A DNA stretch of 13,104 nucleotides from CAZRGV01 sp964599655 (GTDB lineage Bacteria > Planctomycetota > Planctomycetia > Isosphaerales > Isosphaeraceae). Under the pieces are notes generated by a model. It was not told the DNA's origin. It was given only the letters and a program-made list of their open reading frames with translations, and made no database searches. The stretch is taken from assembly GCA_964599655.1 (NCBI GenBank), contig CAZRGV010000155.1, positions 1-13,104 of the forward strand, written 5' to 3'. Position 1 is the stretch's first letter, and each line of letters opens with the position of its first letter. Made by a program: the position numbers and the translations under genes. This document shows positions 6,015 through 13,018 of this stretch, piece by piece.

Positions 6015-7217
6015 TTACCAGGAGGAGGAAACCGCCCTCGAAGGTTCCCGGGTCGTTTCGCTCGAGGCGGCCGAGGATGGGGAGTCGCGATAGAGGTTCA
6101 GATGGTCGTCCCGTCTGGCGTCGGCCGAAAAATGCTCGACCACGAAGCGACGTGCCGCGATTCCCATTCCTTGCCGGAGAGAAGGATCGTTCATGAGCTG
6201 GGAGACGGCTCTTGCGAGTTCGCGAGGCTCACCGGCCGGGAAGAGCAAGGCGGTCTCGCCCTCGGCGACGTATTCGGGGATGCCACCGATGCGGCTGGCG
6301 ATGACAGGCAGGCCGCACGCCTGGGCCTCGAGGTTTCCGAGGCCCGCGGCCTCGCCTCGAACGACCGGACAGAGCGAGCAATCGGCGGCTTGCATGTAGG
6401 GCTCAACGTTGCGCTGGAGACCGAGAAAGCGCACGCGTGGGTCGAGGCCAAGGTCGTGGCACAACTGCTTGAGAAGGCCCTCCTCGGCGCCATCGCCGAC
6501 GATCCAGAGAACGGCCGGTTCGGGGACCTCGGTCATCGCCCTCAGGGCCACGTCCACCCCTTTGGCCTTGAACAGGTGGGAAACGAGAAGAACGACAAAT
6601 CGGTCCTTCGCGTCGAGCTCGGCGCGAAGCGTGGCTCGAGTTTCGGGATCGGGTCGAAATCGATCGGTATTGATAAAGTGAGGGACGCAGGTCACGTTGG
6701 GCCAGATGCCCTGTTCGGTGAGACAACCGCCGATAAACTCGCTGACCGCGATAATCTGGCGATAGCGGCGAAGCAGGCTCCCCTTGACGAACTTCTTGAG
6801 TGGGGGAACCACGTTGTTGATTGGCAGGTAACGAGAAACGTGGTCGGTGAAGACATGCTTGACGGCTGGCGTCAGGAGCGAAAGCCACCAAACATACGGA
6901 TTGGTCAGCGGTTCCGTGAAGTTCCAGTGGACGATTTCGATGCCTTTCGAGCGGATCAGGCGGACAAGGCGGCGGAGAGAAGCGAGGTGAAAGCGCTCCA
7001 GGTTCATGCCCTTCGCTTCGAGGCCCTCGGCCTCGTACTCGGTCAGATTCTCCAGTTCCAGTGGAGAGCTATAAAGCGGGAGAAACAGGCTTCCTTCACG
7101 CCGGAAGGCGCGGGCGATGAGGAGAATCTCCTCTTCAAGCGAGCCGAACTTTTTCGACGGATTGAGCCGAATCACATAGAGAACTCGCCTCAAACGTGCG
7201 TGGTTCGCGTCCCGCAT
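6015..7217 (-). CDS. Glycosyltransferase family 4 (GT-B fold)
   Basis: The 400-residue protein has the GT4 layout: an N-terminal acceptor domain (1 to about 190) and a C-terminal nucleotide-sugar domain (about 200-370). Visible marks are HVFTDHVSRY (121-130), IIAVSEFIGG (155-164), VSHLFKAKGVDVAL (212-225, the donor phosphate region) and the E-x7-E signature from Glu289 to Glu297 (EAAGLGNLE), followed by GLPVIASRIGGIPE. Enzymes of this kind transfer a sugar from an NDP-sugar to a lipid-linked or soluble glycan, with retention of configuration. There is no signal peptide, so it is a cytosolic or membrane-associated enzyme. The start at 7217 has GGAGG 10 nt upstream. The last 20 residues (SSAASSETTREPSRAVSSSW) are a low-complexity tail. 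Donor and acceptor are unknown. Confidence 0.9.
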   Translation of the reverse strand: MRDANHARLRRVLYVIRLNPSKKFGSLEEEILLIARAFRREGSLFLPLYSSPLELENLTEYEAEGLEAKGMNLERFHLASLRRLVRLIRSKGIEIVHWNFTEPLTNPYVWWLSLLTPAVKHVFTDHVSRYLPINNVVPPLKKFVKGSLLRRYRQIIAVSEFIGGCLTEQGIWPNVTCVPHFINTDRFRPDPETRATLRAELDAKDRFVVLLVSHLFKAKGVDVALRAMTEVPEPAVLWIVGDGAEEGLLKQLCHDLGLDPRVRFLGLQRNVEPYMQAADCSLCPVVRGEAAGLGNLEAQACGLPVIASRIGGIPEYVAEGETALLFPAGEPRELARAVSQLMNDPSLRQGMGIAARRFVVEHFSADARRDDHLNLYRDSPSSAASSETTREPSRAVSSSW

Positions 7218-7728
7218 TCTCCAGGCTCCTCCGGCATTCCGAGGGAACGATTCTGGATGGACGTTAAGATACCTTCGGGAACCACAACCTTGCGAACCGA
7301 CCCAAACAGAACGAGATTTTACGATCCTCTGAAAGGAGGAGAGCGGGATTGATGTTTTGGAACGTCAATCTCCAGCGAGGTAATCAAGACAAGCCGTTGC
7401 GCGAATGACATCTATACCACACTCGTGATGACTGGTTGTCAAACATAATCCGGATCACTCAAAAAGAATCCCAACAGGTCCTGCTACTTACAAACCACGT
7501 CGTTCCGTGTCGACATGATCGATGAAGTCATTCAAGTCTTGATCCCAAAAATGGTTAGGTCGAACCAGAGACACGCCAATCCCACCGAACGAACGGGGTC
7601 GGGTTCGTGGGGACGTCACACCCTTCGAATTCAGTCGGATCATAGCGAGCTCGCACGGAGGCAGCGGGCGGAGGAGGAACGTGCGAACCGGGGTTCTTCC
7701 GCCCGAGACGGAAACATCGGGGGTCCAA
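7218..7728. other. 511-bp gene-free stretch between the two halves of the glycan locus
   Basis: This separates the GT1 gene from the GT4 gene, both on the minus strand, so it likely ends one transcript and starts another. The part nearest GT4 contains its ribosome site. At 7411-7442 the minus strand has TTGACA and TATAGA, but 20 nt apart, longer than the usual 16-18, so I do not call a promoter. At 7488-7700 a minus-strand frame encodes a peptide ending in RPNHFWDQDLNDFIDHVDTE with no start of its own; it resembles nothing I know and may be chance or a decayed gene. Confidence 0.5.
7665..7705 (-). terminator. Hairpin after the GT1 gene
   Basis: CGGGCGGA (7665-7672) and TCCGCCCG (7698-7705) are perfect 8-bp arms, and a few more pairs (GAAC/GTTC) form above a small bulge. 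It lies 23 bp past the stop of the GT1 gene on its strand. It lacks a following T-run, so it would be an atypical terminator. Confidence 0.38.
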
Positions 7729-9000
7729 TCAGGAAGGGAGCTGGTCGGCCCAGGGGTGATTCTGGAGCGACTCGAGGGCCAGGCAGGTGTCGGCGAGGGG
7801 GTCGACGCCGGAGAAGTAGCGTGTGAGGGAGCGGGCGCTGGCGTTGATTTTGGGGGACTCAACCAGTTCCGAGAGCACGTTCGAGGCCCGGCGAGAGTCA
7901 TAGTGCCTGGGACGAAGAGAGCGAGCGACGCCCAACCGTCGGAGCCTCGCCGCGTTGTCAAACTGGTCGTGCGCGAGCGGTCGGATGAGCTGGGGGACGC
8001 CAGCGGCCAGTGCCTGGGCGGTGGTGCCGATCCCTCCGTGATGGACCACGGCCGCGGCTCTTGGAAAAACCCGGCTAAAGGGCACGTAGGAGGCGTGAAG
8101 GATCTCGGGCGGCAGGGGGTGCGGGATCTGGTCGGCGAATCGCGTCAGGAAGAGGGCTCGACGGCCGAGCCGACGACAGACGTCCACCGAGACCTCGAAG
8201 AAGTCTCGGCCTTGCGTCATGGCCGAGCCCGGAGTGAAGACAATCGGCGGCGTCCCATTCTCGAGGAACGCGGCAACCTCGGCGGGCATCGGCGAGACGT
8301 CGGCCTCGTCATAAAGTGGAAATCCGGTCTGCAGGAACGATCGGGGCCAGTCGGGCTGAGGCGTCGCGAACCATTCCGGGAAAAGGCCGATCTGGAGCGA
8401 GTTCGAGCGGCCCCACTCGTCGAAGAGCCGCTGGACCGGCGGCAGGCCCAGCCGCGCCCGGAAGGCGTTGAGGCCGGGGGCGAGCAGACGATCAATGATC
8501 AAACGATCCATCGCCCAGTACATCAAGCGTTTGACGAAGCGTGGTAAGTGTTCCGGACGCTCCAGTCCCGGGAGGACAGGCATCTCGTGAACGCTTCGAA
8601 GAACACTCGGCTGAAGATGGATGGTGGCCGTGGGAACGCCCAGTTTCTCCTCGGCGATTCGCGCGCCGAAGCCGAGCGAACTCGTGACGACGACCGTCGC
8701 GCCCGGCTGGAAACGCTCGGCGATCGCGTTGAAAACCATGGGGACCGCGAGGAGAATTCCCTCGGTCACCACGCGCAAGGCGCGGGTGGGATGCCAGAGG
8801 TCCGGATGGTTCATCGCCTCTTGCATCTGCTCGGCCGTGCCGAGGTCGACCGCCTCGAATCCATGCGATTCGATCAGCGGGCGGAAGTAGGCGTTGACGA
8901 GGAAGACGACGCGATGTCCCCGTTGCCGAAGTCGCAGGCCGAGGCCGACGAACGGGTGAACGTCTCCCGCGCTTCCAAAGGGGTTGAGCAAGACATGCAC
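7729..9000 (-). CDS. Glycosyltransferase family 1, UGT-like (macrolide/rhamnolipid/sterol glucosyltransferase type)
   Basis: The 423-residue protein is of the UGT/GT1 type, which transfers a sugar from a nucleotide donor to a small, often lipophilic, acceptor with inversion. The N-terminus shows the typical start NPFGSAGDVHPFVGLG (residues 6-21), which lies in the acceptor half. The C-terminal donor signature is clear: VVHHGGIGTTAQALAAGVP (319-336) followed by PLAHDQFDNA (341-350). The length is normal for the family, and no signal peptide or membrane helix is present. Translation begins at GTG (9000), with GGGAGG 10 nt upstream; the nearby ATG is out of frame. It lies 44 bp after dtd and is probably in the same operon. 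The acceptor could be a lipid, sterol-like molecule or carotenoid, which the sequence does not settle. Confidence 0.9.
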   Translation of the reverse strand: MHVLLNPFGSAGDVHPFVGLGLRLRQRGHRVVFLVNAYFRPLIESHGFEAVDLGTAEQMQEAMNHPDLWHPTRALRVVTEGILLAVPMVFNAIAERFQPGATVVVTSSLGFGARIAEEKLGVPTATIHLQPSVLRSVHEMPVLPGLERPEHLPRFVKRLMYWAMDRLIIDRLLAPGLNAFRARLGLPPVQRLFDEWGRSNSLQIGLFPEWFATPQPDWPRSFLQTGFPLYDEADVSPMPAEVAAFLENGTPPIVFTPGSAMTQGRDFFEVSVDVCRRLGRRALFLTRFADQIPHPLPPEILHASYVPFSRVFPRAAAVVHHGGIGTTAQALAAGVPQLIRPLAHDQFDNAARLRRLGVARSLRPRHYDSRRASNVLSELVESPKINASARSLTRYFSGVDPLADTCLALESLQNHPWADQLPS

Positions 9001-9044
9001 GACGGGTGGGCCTCCCTCGGCTCGGTGAGATCCAAGTCATTGGA

Positions 9045-9494
9045 TCAAAACACACGACGGCTGTCGAGCAGGAGCGTCACGGGCCCATCGTTGACGAGTT
9101 CCACCTCCATGTGGGCGCGGAAGACGCCCCTGGCCACGGTCAAACCGGCACTGGAAACCCGTTGCGCGAATCGCTCATAGAGGCGCTCCGCCTCGATGGG
9201 CGGCGCGGCCTCGACGAAACTAGGGCGCCGCCCCTTGCGGCAATCACCCAGTAACGTGAACTGGCTGACCACGAGCACGCCGCCTCCGACCTCGAGCACG
9301 TCGAGGTTCATCTTTCCCTCAGTGTCCTCGAACGCACGAAGGGAGACGACCTTTTCGGCCAGGCGATCGGCGTCGTCCTCGGTATCGGTTCGAGCCACGC
9401 CGAGCAGGACGAGCCAGCCGAGACCGATCTGGCCGACGATCTGGCCGTCGACCCGAACCGAGGCACGTTGGACGCGCTGCAGGACGGCTCTCAT
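9045..9494 (-). CDS. dtd: D-aminoacyl-tRNA deacylase
   Basis: This 149-residue protein is DTD, a dimeric cytosolic enzyme that cuts D-amino acids (and glycine from tRNA-Ala) off mischarged tRNAs. Both active-site motifs are present: SQFTLLGDCRKGRRPSF (77-93) and the GP motif in VNDGPVT (134-140), and the start MRAVLQRVQRASV is typical. Just before the GP motif, where the family usually has VFGADM, this copy reads VFRAHM, a small departure. Its ATG overlaps the stop of the upstream WaaE-like glycosyltransferase (ATGA, 9491-9494), so it is translationally coupled. A GT1 gene follows after 44 bp. A housekeeping proofreading gene inside a glycosyltransferase operon may simply be hitch-hiking. Confidence 0.95.
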   Translation of the reverse strand: MRAVLQRVQRASVRVDGQIVGQIGLGWLVLLGVARTDTEDDADRLAEKVVSLRAFEDTEGKMNLDVLEVGGGVLVVSQFTLLGDCRKGRRPSFVEAAPPIEAERLYERFAQRVSSAGLTVARGVFRAHMEVELVNDGPVTLLLDSRRVF

Positions 9495-10381
9495 GATGGG
9501 TTCGCCAGAGGCTTCGGGCGATCGGGTTCCTCGACGAGTTGTGTACCGGCTCGCCTCGGCTCGGCTTGAGTGAGCTCACGGAGCTTCCACTGCCGAACGG
9601 CAGCGGAGACGCCGGACATCATACAAAACATGAACCCCTCGAGGCCATCACGGAATCCGAGCTTGAGGAAATACAGTTTCGTGAAAATCCAAAAGGGCGT
9701 CCAAAGGAGGCTGGAGAGCCGCGGCTCGCGCCCGTCTTGCCGCAACTGCTCGGCCTCGAGCGTTGTGTATTTATTCATTTTATTGAGAAAGACCGTCATG
9801 TTGTCCAGTGTTCGATGCTCAAGATGATGGGTGAGGCAACCTCGATGGTCCGGGCCTCGCAACTCCACGGTCTCGTGCACGGCGCCGATCCAGCGGCCAA
9901 CCTGTCGTTGAAAGAGTCGGAGCGGACGATCCCCCTGGGTTCCCGAGAACCGGAAGCGACGGTTGAAGATCACACTCTTGATGGGGACCTTGAAACCGAC
10001 ATGGGATGGATCGGGCCGAGAGAGAATGGCCTGGATTTCGTCCGCGAGTTCGGCGGTGCAACGTTCGTCGGCGTCGAGGGAGAGGACCCAGTCCCCGGTG
10101 GCTAGGGCCAGCCCGGCGTTTCGCTGACTGGCGAAGTCGTCGAAGACACGGACGATGACCTTGCTGGCGCGGGCTCGGGCCACCGCCTCGGATCGGTCTC
10201 GACTGGCGGCATCAACGACGACGACCGTTTCATCCACCCAGTCGAGCGAGTCGAGACAGCGATTGAGGTCGTCGGCCATGTCCCGCACGATGATCAGGGC
10301 CGAGATCGTCGCGCGATCCTGGCGCGGACCTCGGTTTCCCACGCGAGGAGCCAGCGGGCCTCGATCGGGCGTCATGGTCAT
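9491..10381 (-). CDS. GT2 glycosyltransferase, WaaE/KdtX-like (lipooligosaccharide core type)
   Basis: The product (296 residues from the ATG at 10381) has a GT-A fold. It opens with ISALIIVRDMADDLNRCLDSL, carries VVVDAASRD and then the metal-binding DxD in LSLDADERC (about residues 101-108). FRFSGTQGDRPLRLF and IGAVHETVEL follow, as in WaaE-type enzymes that add glucose to the LPS inner core. Near the C-terminus a hydrophobic stretch (LLWTPFWIFTKLYFLKLG) suggests membrane association. The start is uncertain: ATGs occur at 10381 and 10375, and a GTG at 10402 extends the frame by 7 codons. None has a clear Shine-Dalgarno, which fits translation tied to the preceding GT2 gene 9-30 bp upstream. 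The tail is basic and proline-rich. Confidence 0.88.
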   Translation of the reverse strand: MTMTPDRGPLAPRVGNRGPRQDRATISALIIVRDMADDLNRCLDSLDWVDETVVVVDAASRDRSEAVARARASKVIVRVFDDFASQRNAGLALATGDWVLSLDADERCTAELADEIQAILSRPDPSHVGFKVPIKSVIFNRRFRFSGTQGDRPLRLFQRQVGRWIGAVHETVELRGPDHRGCLTHHLEHRTLDNMTVFLNKMNKYTTLEAEQLRQDGREPRLSSLLWTPFWIFTKLYFLKLGFRDGLEGFMFCMMSGVSAAVRQWKLRELTQAEPRRAGTQLVEEPDRPKPLANPS

Positions 10382-10411
10382 GTCCGTCCGGGAACAATCC
10401 ACCGAAATAAA

Positions 10412-11368
10412 TTACCAGTGATATTGAAGAAAGAATTCTTCTTGCCGTTTAATCCACCCATGCCGGCCCACCCGCAAGTGCCGTCTCGTTCGATGCGCCT
10501 CCCGGAATCGGGCCACGGCACTCGCCAGGGCCGAGAGAAAACCGAGTCGGAAGGTCAGAATCGCGTGGATCGATCGGACCAGCAACCAGCACGCATGTTG
10601 AAGGAGCCGGAAACCAGCAATATTCTTCCATGTAAACAACAAAGTATTTCGAATCGCGAGGCGATCGCAACCCGAAGCCCCGAACGATGGCCCGAAGGAA
10701 CCGAAGCCCTTGTGATAGGCGACGGACTCGGGGACATAGTATCCTTTCCACCCCATCATCCATCCCAGGAAACCGAGATCCAGGTCCTCGATCCGGCCGG
10801 GAAAGTAGAGCGGAGGATACCCTCCGATCGCGAGGAATTTGCGACGATCGACGGCCAGCACTGGCCCTGCGGCGGCGGTCAGGTCGCTTCTGGCGATCTG
10901 GCCGACATGGCCGGGGACGCGACTCATGCCTTGAATCATCCCGCGACGGAACCGGACCCTCGTCCGCATTCCTTCGTACTCTAGGTCGTCGAATGTCCAG
11001 CAGAGTGGCGCGGTGAACAGGGCATCCTCGTGTTTCTCCAGGGCGTCGAGCAGAGGGGCGATGGCCGATTTGTCGAGCTTGATGTCGTTGTTCAGCAGCA
11101 AAACCGCCGGCTCACTCGTGTTCTGGAGGATCACGTTAAACGTCGCCAGACCTCGGTTCTTTTCCTGAATCACCGCGATCTCGGGCCACTGCGACTTCAA
11201 GTAGGGCACGGATTCATCTTCTGAATCATTATCAATCACGGTGATCCGACACGGCCGGGGCGAATGTCGGGCGGCCAGAACGATCGACGGAAGACATTCC
11301 TCGAGCCATCGAAGGCCATTGTAGTTTAATATCAATATGTGAATTTTATCGTATCGCATAACGGACAT
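10412..11368 (-). CDS. GT2 glycosyltransferase, rhamnosyltransferase (WbbL)-like
   Basis: The 318-residue GT-A enzyme is the first gene of the glycan operon. Its motifs, in order, are HILILNYNGLRWLEECL (10-26), TVIDNDSEDES (43-53), the EKNRGLATFN region (69-78), the metal-binding LLNNDIKLD (91-99), a GGYPPLYFPGRIEDLDLGF acceptor/base segment and the VAYHKGFGSFG loop. This pattern matches rhamnosyl- and related transferases of O-antigen or exopolysaccharide synthesis, although the sugar cannot be assigned. A hydrophobic C-terminal part (LLQHACWLLVRSIHAILTF) may touch the membrane. The ATG at 11368 is chosen because GGAGGG lies 9 nt upstream; an in-frame ATG 3 codons later is less well placed. 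Confidence 0.9.
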   Translation of the reverse strand: MSVMRYDKIHILILNYNGLRWLEECLPSIVLAARHSPRPCRITVIDNDSEDESVPYLKSQWPEIAVIQEKNRGLATFNVILQNTSEPAVLLLNNDIKLDKSAIAPLLDALEKHEDALFTAPLCWTFDDLEYEGMRTRVRFRRGMIQGMSRVPGHVGQIARSDLTAAAGPVLAVDRRKFLAIGGYPPLYFPGRIEDLDLGFLGWMMGWKGYYVPESVAYHKGFGSFGPSFGASGCDRLAIRNTLLFTWKNIAGFRLLQHACWLLVRSIHAILTFRLGFLSALASAVARFREAHRTRRHLRVGRHGWIKRQEEFFLQYHW

Positions 11369-11683
11369 GCCCCATCGCCCTCCGGAAAGGCCGGTGGGGC
11401 AAGGTACGTTCGCCTCCGGGATCGGTCAAGATCGAAGCTCGTGTTCGTTCTGCGGGATTTCCTCCATCGCACGTGGTGTCGGGGGTGCGTACTGGCGGTA
11501 TGGTCGGCACGCGCTTGGGGGTGTCTCCCGCCCGCTCTCGCCCCGAGGGACCACCCCGCGGTTGCGACTCGATTTCGTTTCGTCCCTGTCCCCATCTTAC
11601 CAATGTCCCCGGGACTTCGGGTCGAGAGGAAGACTTCGATCGTCTTCCCACGAGGCAAGCCCTTGCGGTTTCTCGATTTCACA
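11369..11683. other. Gene-free stretch between the glycan operon and the tRNA/integrase region
   Basis: Besides the leader and candidate promoter of the first GT2 gene, I see no gene in these 315 bp. The open frames on both strands (for example 11332-11682) are arginine- and proline-rich and lack any family resemblance. The stretch is GC-rich until about 11670, where AT-rich sequence with a TATAAT begins. Confidence 0.5.
11401..11429 (-). promoter_or_regulatory. Candidate promoter of the glycan operon
   Basis: On the minus strand TTGACC (11429-11424) and TACCTT (11406-11401) are 17 nt apart, matching the sigma70 consensus at 5/6 and 3/6. The -10 ends 32 nt before the ATG of the first GT2 gene, leaving a short leader that contains its GGAGGG ribosome site. 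It is motif evidence only. Confidence 0.42.
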
Positions 11684-11690
11684 CTATAAT
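11663..11690 (+). promoter_or_regulatory. Candidate promoter for the tRNA-Arg gene
   Basis: TTGCGG (11663-11668) and a perfect TATAAT (11685-11690) are 16 nt apart on the + strand. The tRNA begins about 170 bp downstream with no other + strand gene between them, so this would give a long precursor. The TATAAT also overlaps the stop codon of the antisense integrase frame. Confidence 0.4.
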
Positions 11691-13018
11691 TTGGAGCTTC
11701 GAGAGCGAGACGGCCTCAAGGGACCGAGCTTCGGATCCTCGGAGCGAGCCGTTAAGCTCGATTGGTCACCAGGTCCAGCCAGGAGGTCATCTGGACCGAG
11801 TCGCGGTCGTTCGACGACGTTGCAACAGTGGTTCTCGAGCGAAGCACGATGGATTCCGCGCACCCGTAGCTCAATTGGATAGAGCATCAGTCTTCGGAAC
11901 TGAGGGTTGCAGGTTCGAGTCCTGCCGGGTGTACTTCCGTCAACCTCCGCCATTTCCCGCCCCGAACCGTCCAAAGCCATCTCTTCCAAGGGGTTGCATC
12001 CCATCGCCCGATGGGAGCTTGTCCCCGTGAATCCGTCAGCGTCCGTCACGAACCGGCCTGAGCCGTCCCCCGGATGGATCAAATAAGGAGCAAGCGGTTG
12101 CTGATGCGATCCCTCGGTCCCGGTCGGGGCCAGGGATGCGGCCTTGGGCTCGGGGGCGGGCCGCGACAGGTCGGGCAAGGCATCGAGGGCACCGGCCTGA
12201 TCGTACAGCCCGACGTGGGAGTAGGTCCCGAGGGTCAACTTGGGGTCGGAATGCCGGGCCAGCGATTGAGTCACCTTGACCGGGGCGTTGCTCATGGCCA
12301 GGGCCGTGATGTAGGAGTGCCGAAGGGCGTGGAAGTCGGCCACCCGGCCTGAAGCGTCCCGATAGGCGATCCCGGCGGCTTTCAGGTCAATGCGGAGCAT
12401 CCGGGCCGGCTTCTCGGGCAAGGCAAAGACGGACTCTCCAGGGGCCTTGGACGCCAGCCAGGGGCGCAGGTCGGCGGCCAGGTTACGGGGGATCGGTTGC
12501 ACGTCGCGGCGACGGCGTTTCGAGTATCCGGCTTCGACCGTCACCGTGGGCGGGTCTGCGGCCAGGTCGAAGCTCTCGGGGGTCAAGGACCGAAGCTCCC
12601 CGGCCCGGAACCCGCTCCCGGTCGCCATTCGATAGAGCATCGCCCGATCCGGGCCCGACATCTCCCCGACGGGCGGTCCGTTCCGTGCCGCTTCCACGAG
12701 GCGGGCCAACTCGGGGGCGGACAGTGCCCGGCGGTCGTGGCGGCGGTCGGTCGCGACATTGAAGGCCCCGAGATGGGCCAGGGGATCGCTCGGCATCCTC
12801 CCATCCCGCCAGAGCCATCGGCTAAAGCTCTTGGCGTGGCGCAGGTGATGATTGAGCGTCTGAAGCGACTTCCCGTCGGCCCGCAAGGCGGCCAAGGCAG
12901 CTTGAACCCCCGAAGGGGTCAGGTCAGAGACCCGCCCGAAGCGGCCCAATTCCATGATGACATTCACATGGGAATGGACTTGCTGGACGTACCGGGGGAC
13001 GTTCTCCCTGGCCAGCAA
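11684..13018 (-). CDS. Tyrosine recombinase / phage-type integrase, reading through tRNA-Arg in antisense
   Basis: The product has the catalytic set of tyrosine recombinases: Arg138 (GFRAGEL), Lys167 (GYSKRRRR), His230-x-x-Arg233 (FHALRHS), His256 (LARHSDP) and the nucleophile Tyr266 (LGTYSH). Residues 1-90 form the SAM-like core-binding domain. Such enzymes cut and rejoin DNA at attachment sites. The domain ends near residue 270; the rest is a low-complexity tail, and residues 362-387 (including GRTRTCNPQFRRLMLYPIEL) are the antisense translation of the tRNA-Arg gene. The start is doubtful: TTG at 13018 is the first conventional start in the frame, but family-like sequence (PRPLADHLADFRAEL) continues upstream to a TGA near 13080. 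The gene faces the 3' end of the tRNA, the usual layout of an integrated element. Confidence 0.85.
   Translation of the reverse strand: MLARENVPRYVQQVHSHVNVIMELGRFGRVSDLTPSGVQAALAALRADGKSLQTLNHHLRHAKSFSRWLWRDGRMPSDPLAHLGAFNVATDRRHDRRALSAPELARLVEAARNGPPVGEMSGPDRAMLYRMATGSGFRAGELRSLTPESFDLAADPPTVTVEAGYSKRRRRDVQPIPRNLAADLRPWLASKAPGESVFALPEKPARMLRIDLKAAGIAYRDASGRVADFHALRHSYITALAMSNAPVKVTQSLARHSDPKLTLGTYSHVGLYDQAGALDALPDLSRPAPEPKAASLAPTGTEGSHQQPLAPYLIHPGDGSGRFVTDADGFTGTSSHRAMGCNPLEEMALDGSGREMAEVDGSTPGRTRTCNPQFRRLMLYPIELRVRGIHRASLENHCCNVVERPRLGPDDLLAGPGDQSSLTARSEDPKLGPLRPSRSRSSKL
11860..11933 (+). tRNA. tRNA-Arg (anticodon UCG)
   Basis: A full cloverleaf can be drawn in 74 nt: acceptor stem GCACCCG/CGGGTGT (first pair G-U), D stem GCTC/GAGC, anticodon stem TCAGT/ACTGA with loop CTTCGGA (anticodon TCG at positions 34-36), a 5-nt variable loop GGGTT, and T stem GCAGG/CCTGC around TTCGAGT. 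The discriminator base is A, and no CCA is encoded, so it is added after transcription. The tRNA reads CGA and, through wobble, other CGN arginine codons. Its 3' half is the likely attachment site of the integrase encoded just beyond it on the other strand. Confidence 0.95.
11900..11933. other. Probable attachment site core (att) in the 3' half of tRNA-Arg
   Basis: Tyrosine recombinases encoded next to a tRNA and pointing at its 3' end generally integrate into the T arm and acceptor stem. The tRNA is intact here, as expected when the incoming element restores the 3' end. The second copy of the core would lie outside the window to the right, so the boundaries given are a guess from the tRNA structure. 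Confidence 0.4.

Noticed and set aside
7411..7442. Minus-strand TTGACA...TATAGA as a promoter for the GT4 gene.
   Set aside because: The spacer is 20 nt, longer than sigma70 promoters tolerate well, and no alternative -10 with normal spacing is convincing.
408..9180. Long open frames on the + strand opposite the minus-strand genes (for example 408-1367, 1864-2907, 3392-4390, 4387-5889, 6102-7352, 7681-8547).
   Set aside because: They lie antisense to genes with clear family motifs, have no recognisable domains, and are expected in high-GC DNA where stop codons are rare on the opposite strand.
10425..10445. Palindrome around AAGAATTCTT near the end of the first GT2 gene.
   Set aside because: It lies inside the coding sequence for the C-terminal Glu/Phe-rich residues and is explained by codon content; nothing points to a regulatory role.
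11860..11933. GRTRTCNPQFRRLMLYPIEL as a conserved protein motif of the integrase.
   Set aside because: It is the antisense translation of the tRNA-Arg gene, so its conservation reflects the tRNA and not the protein.
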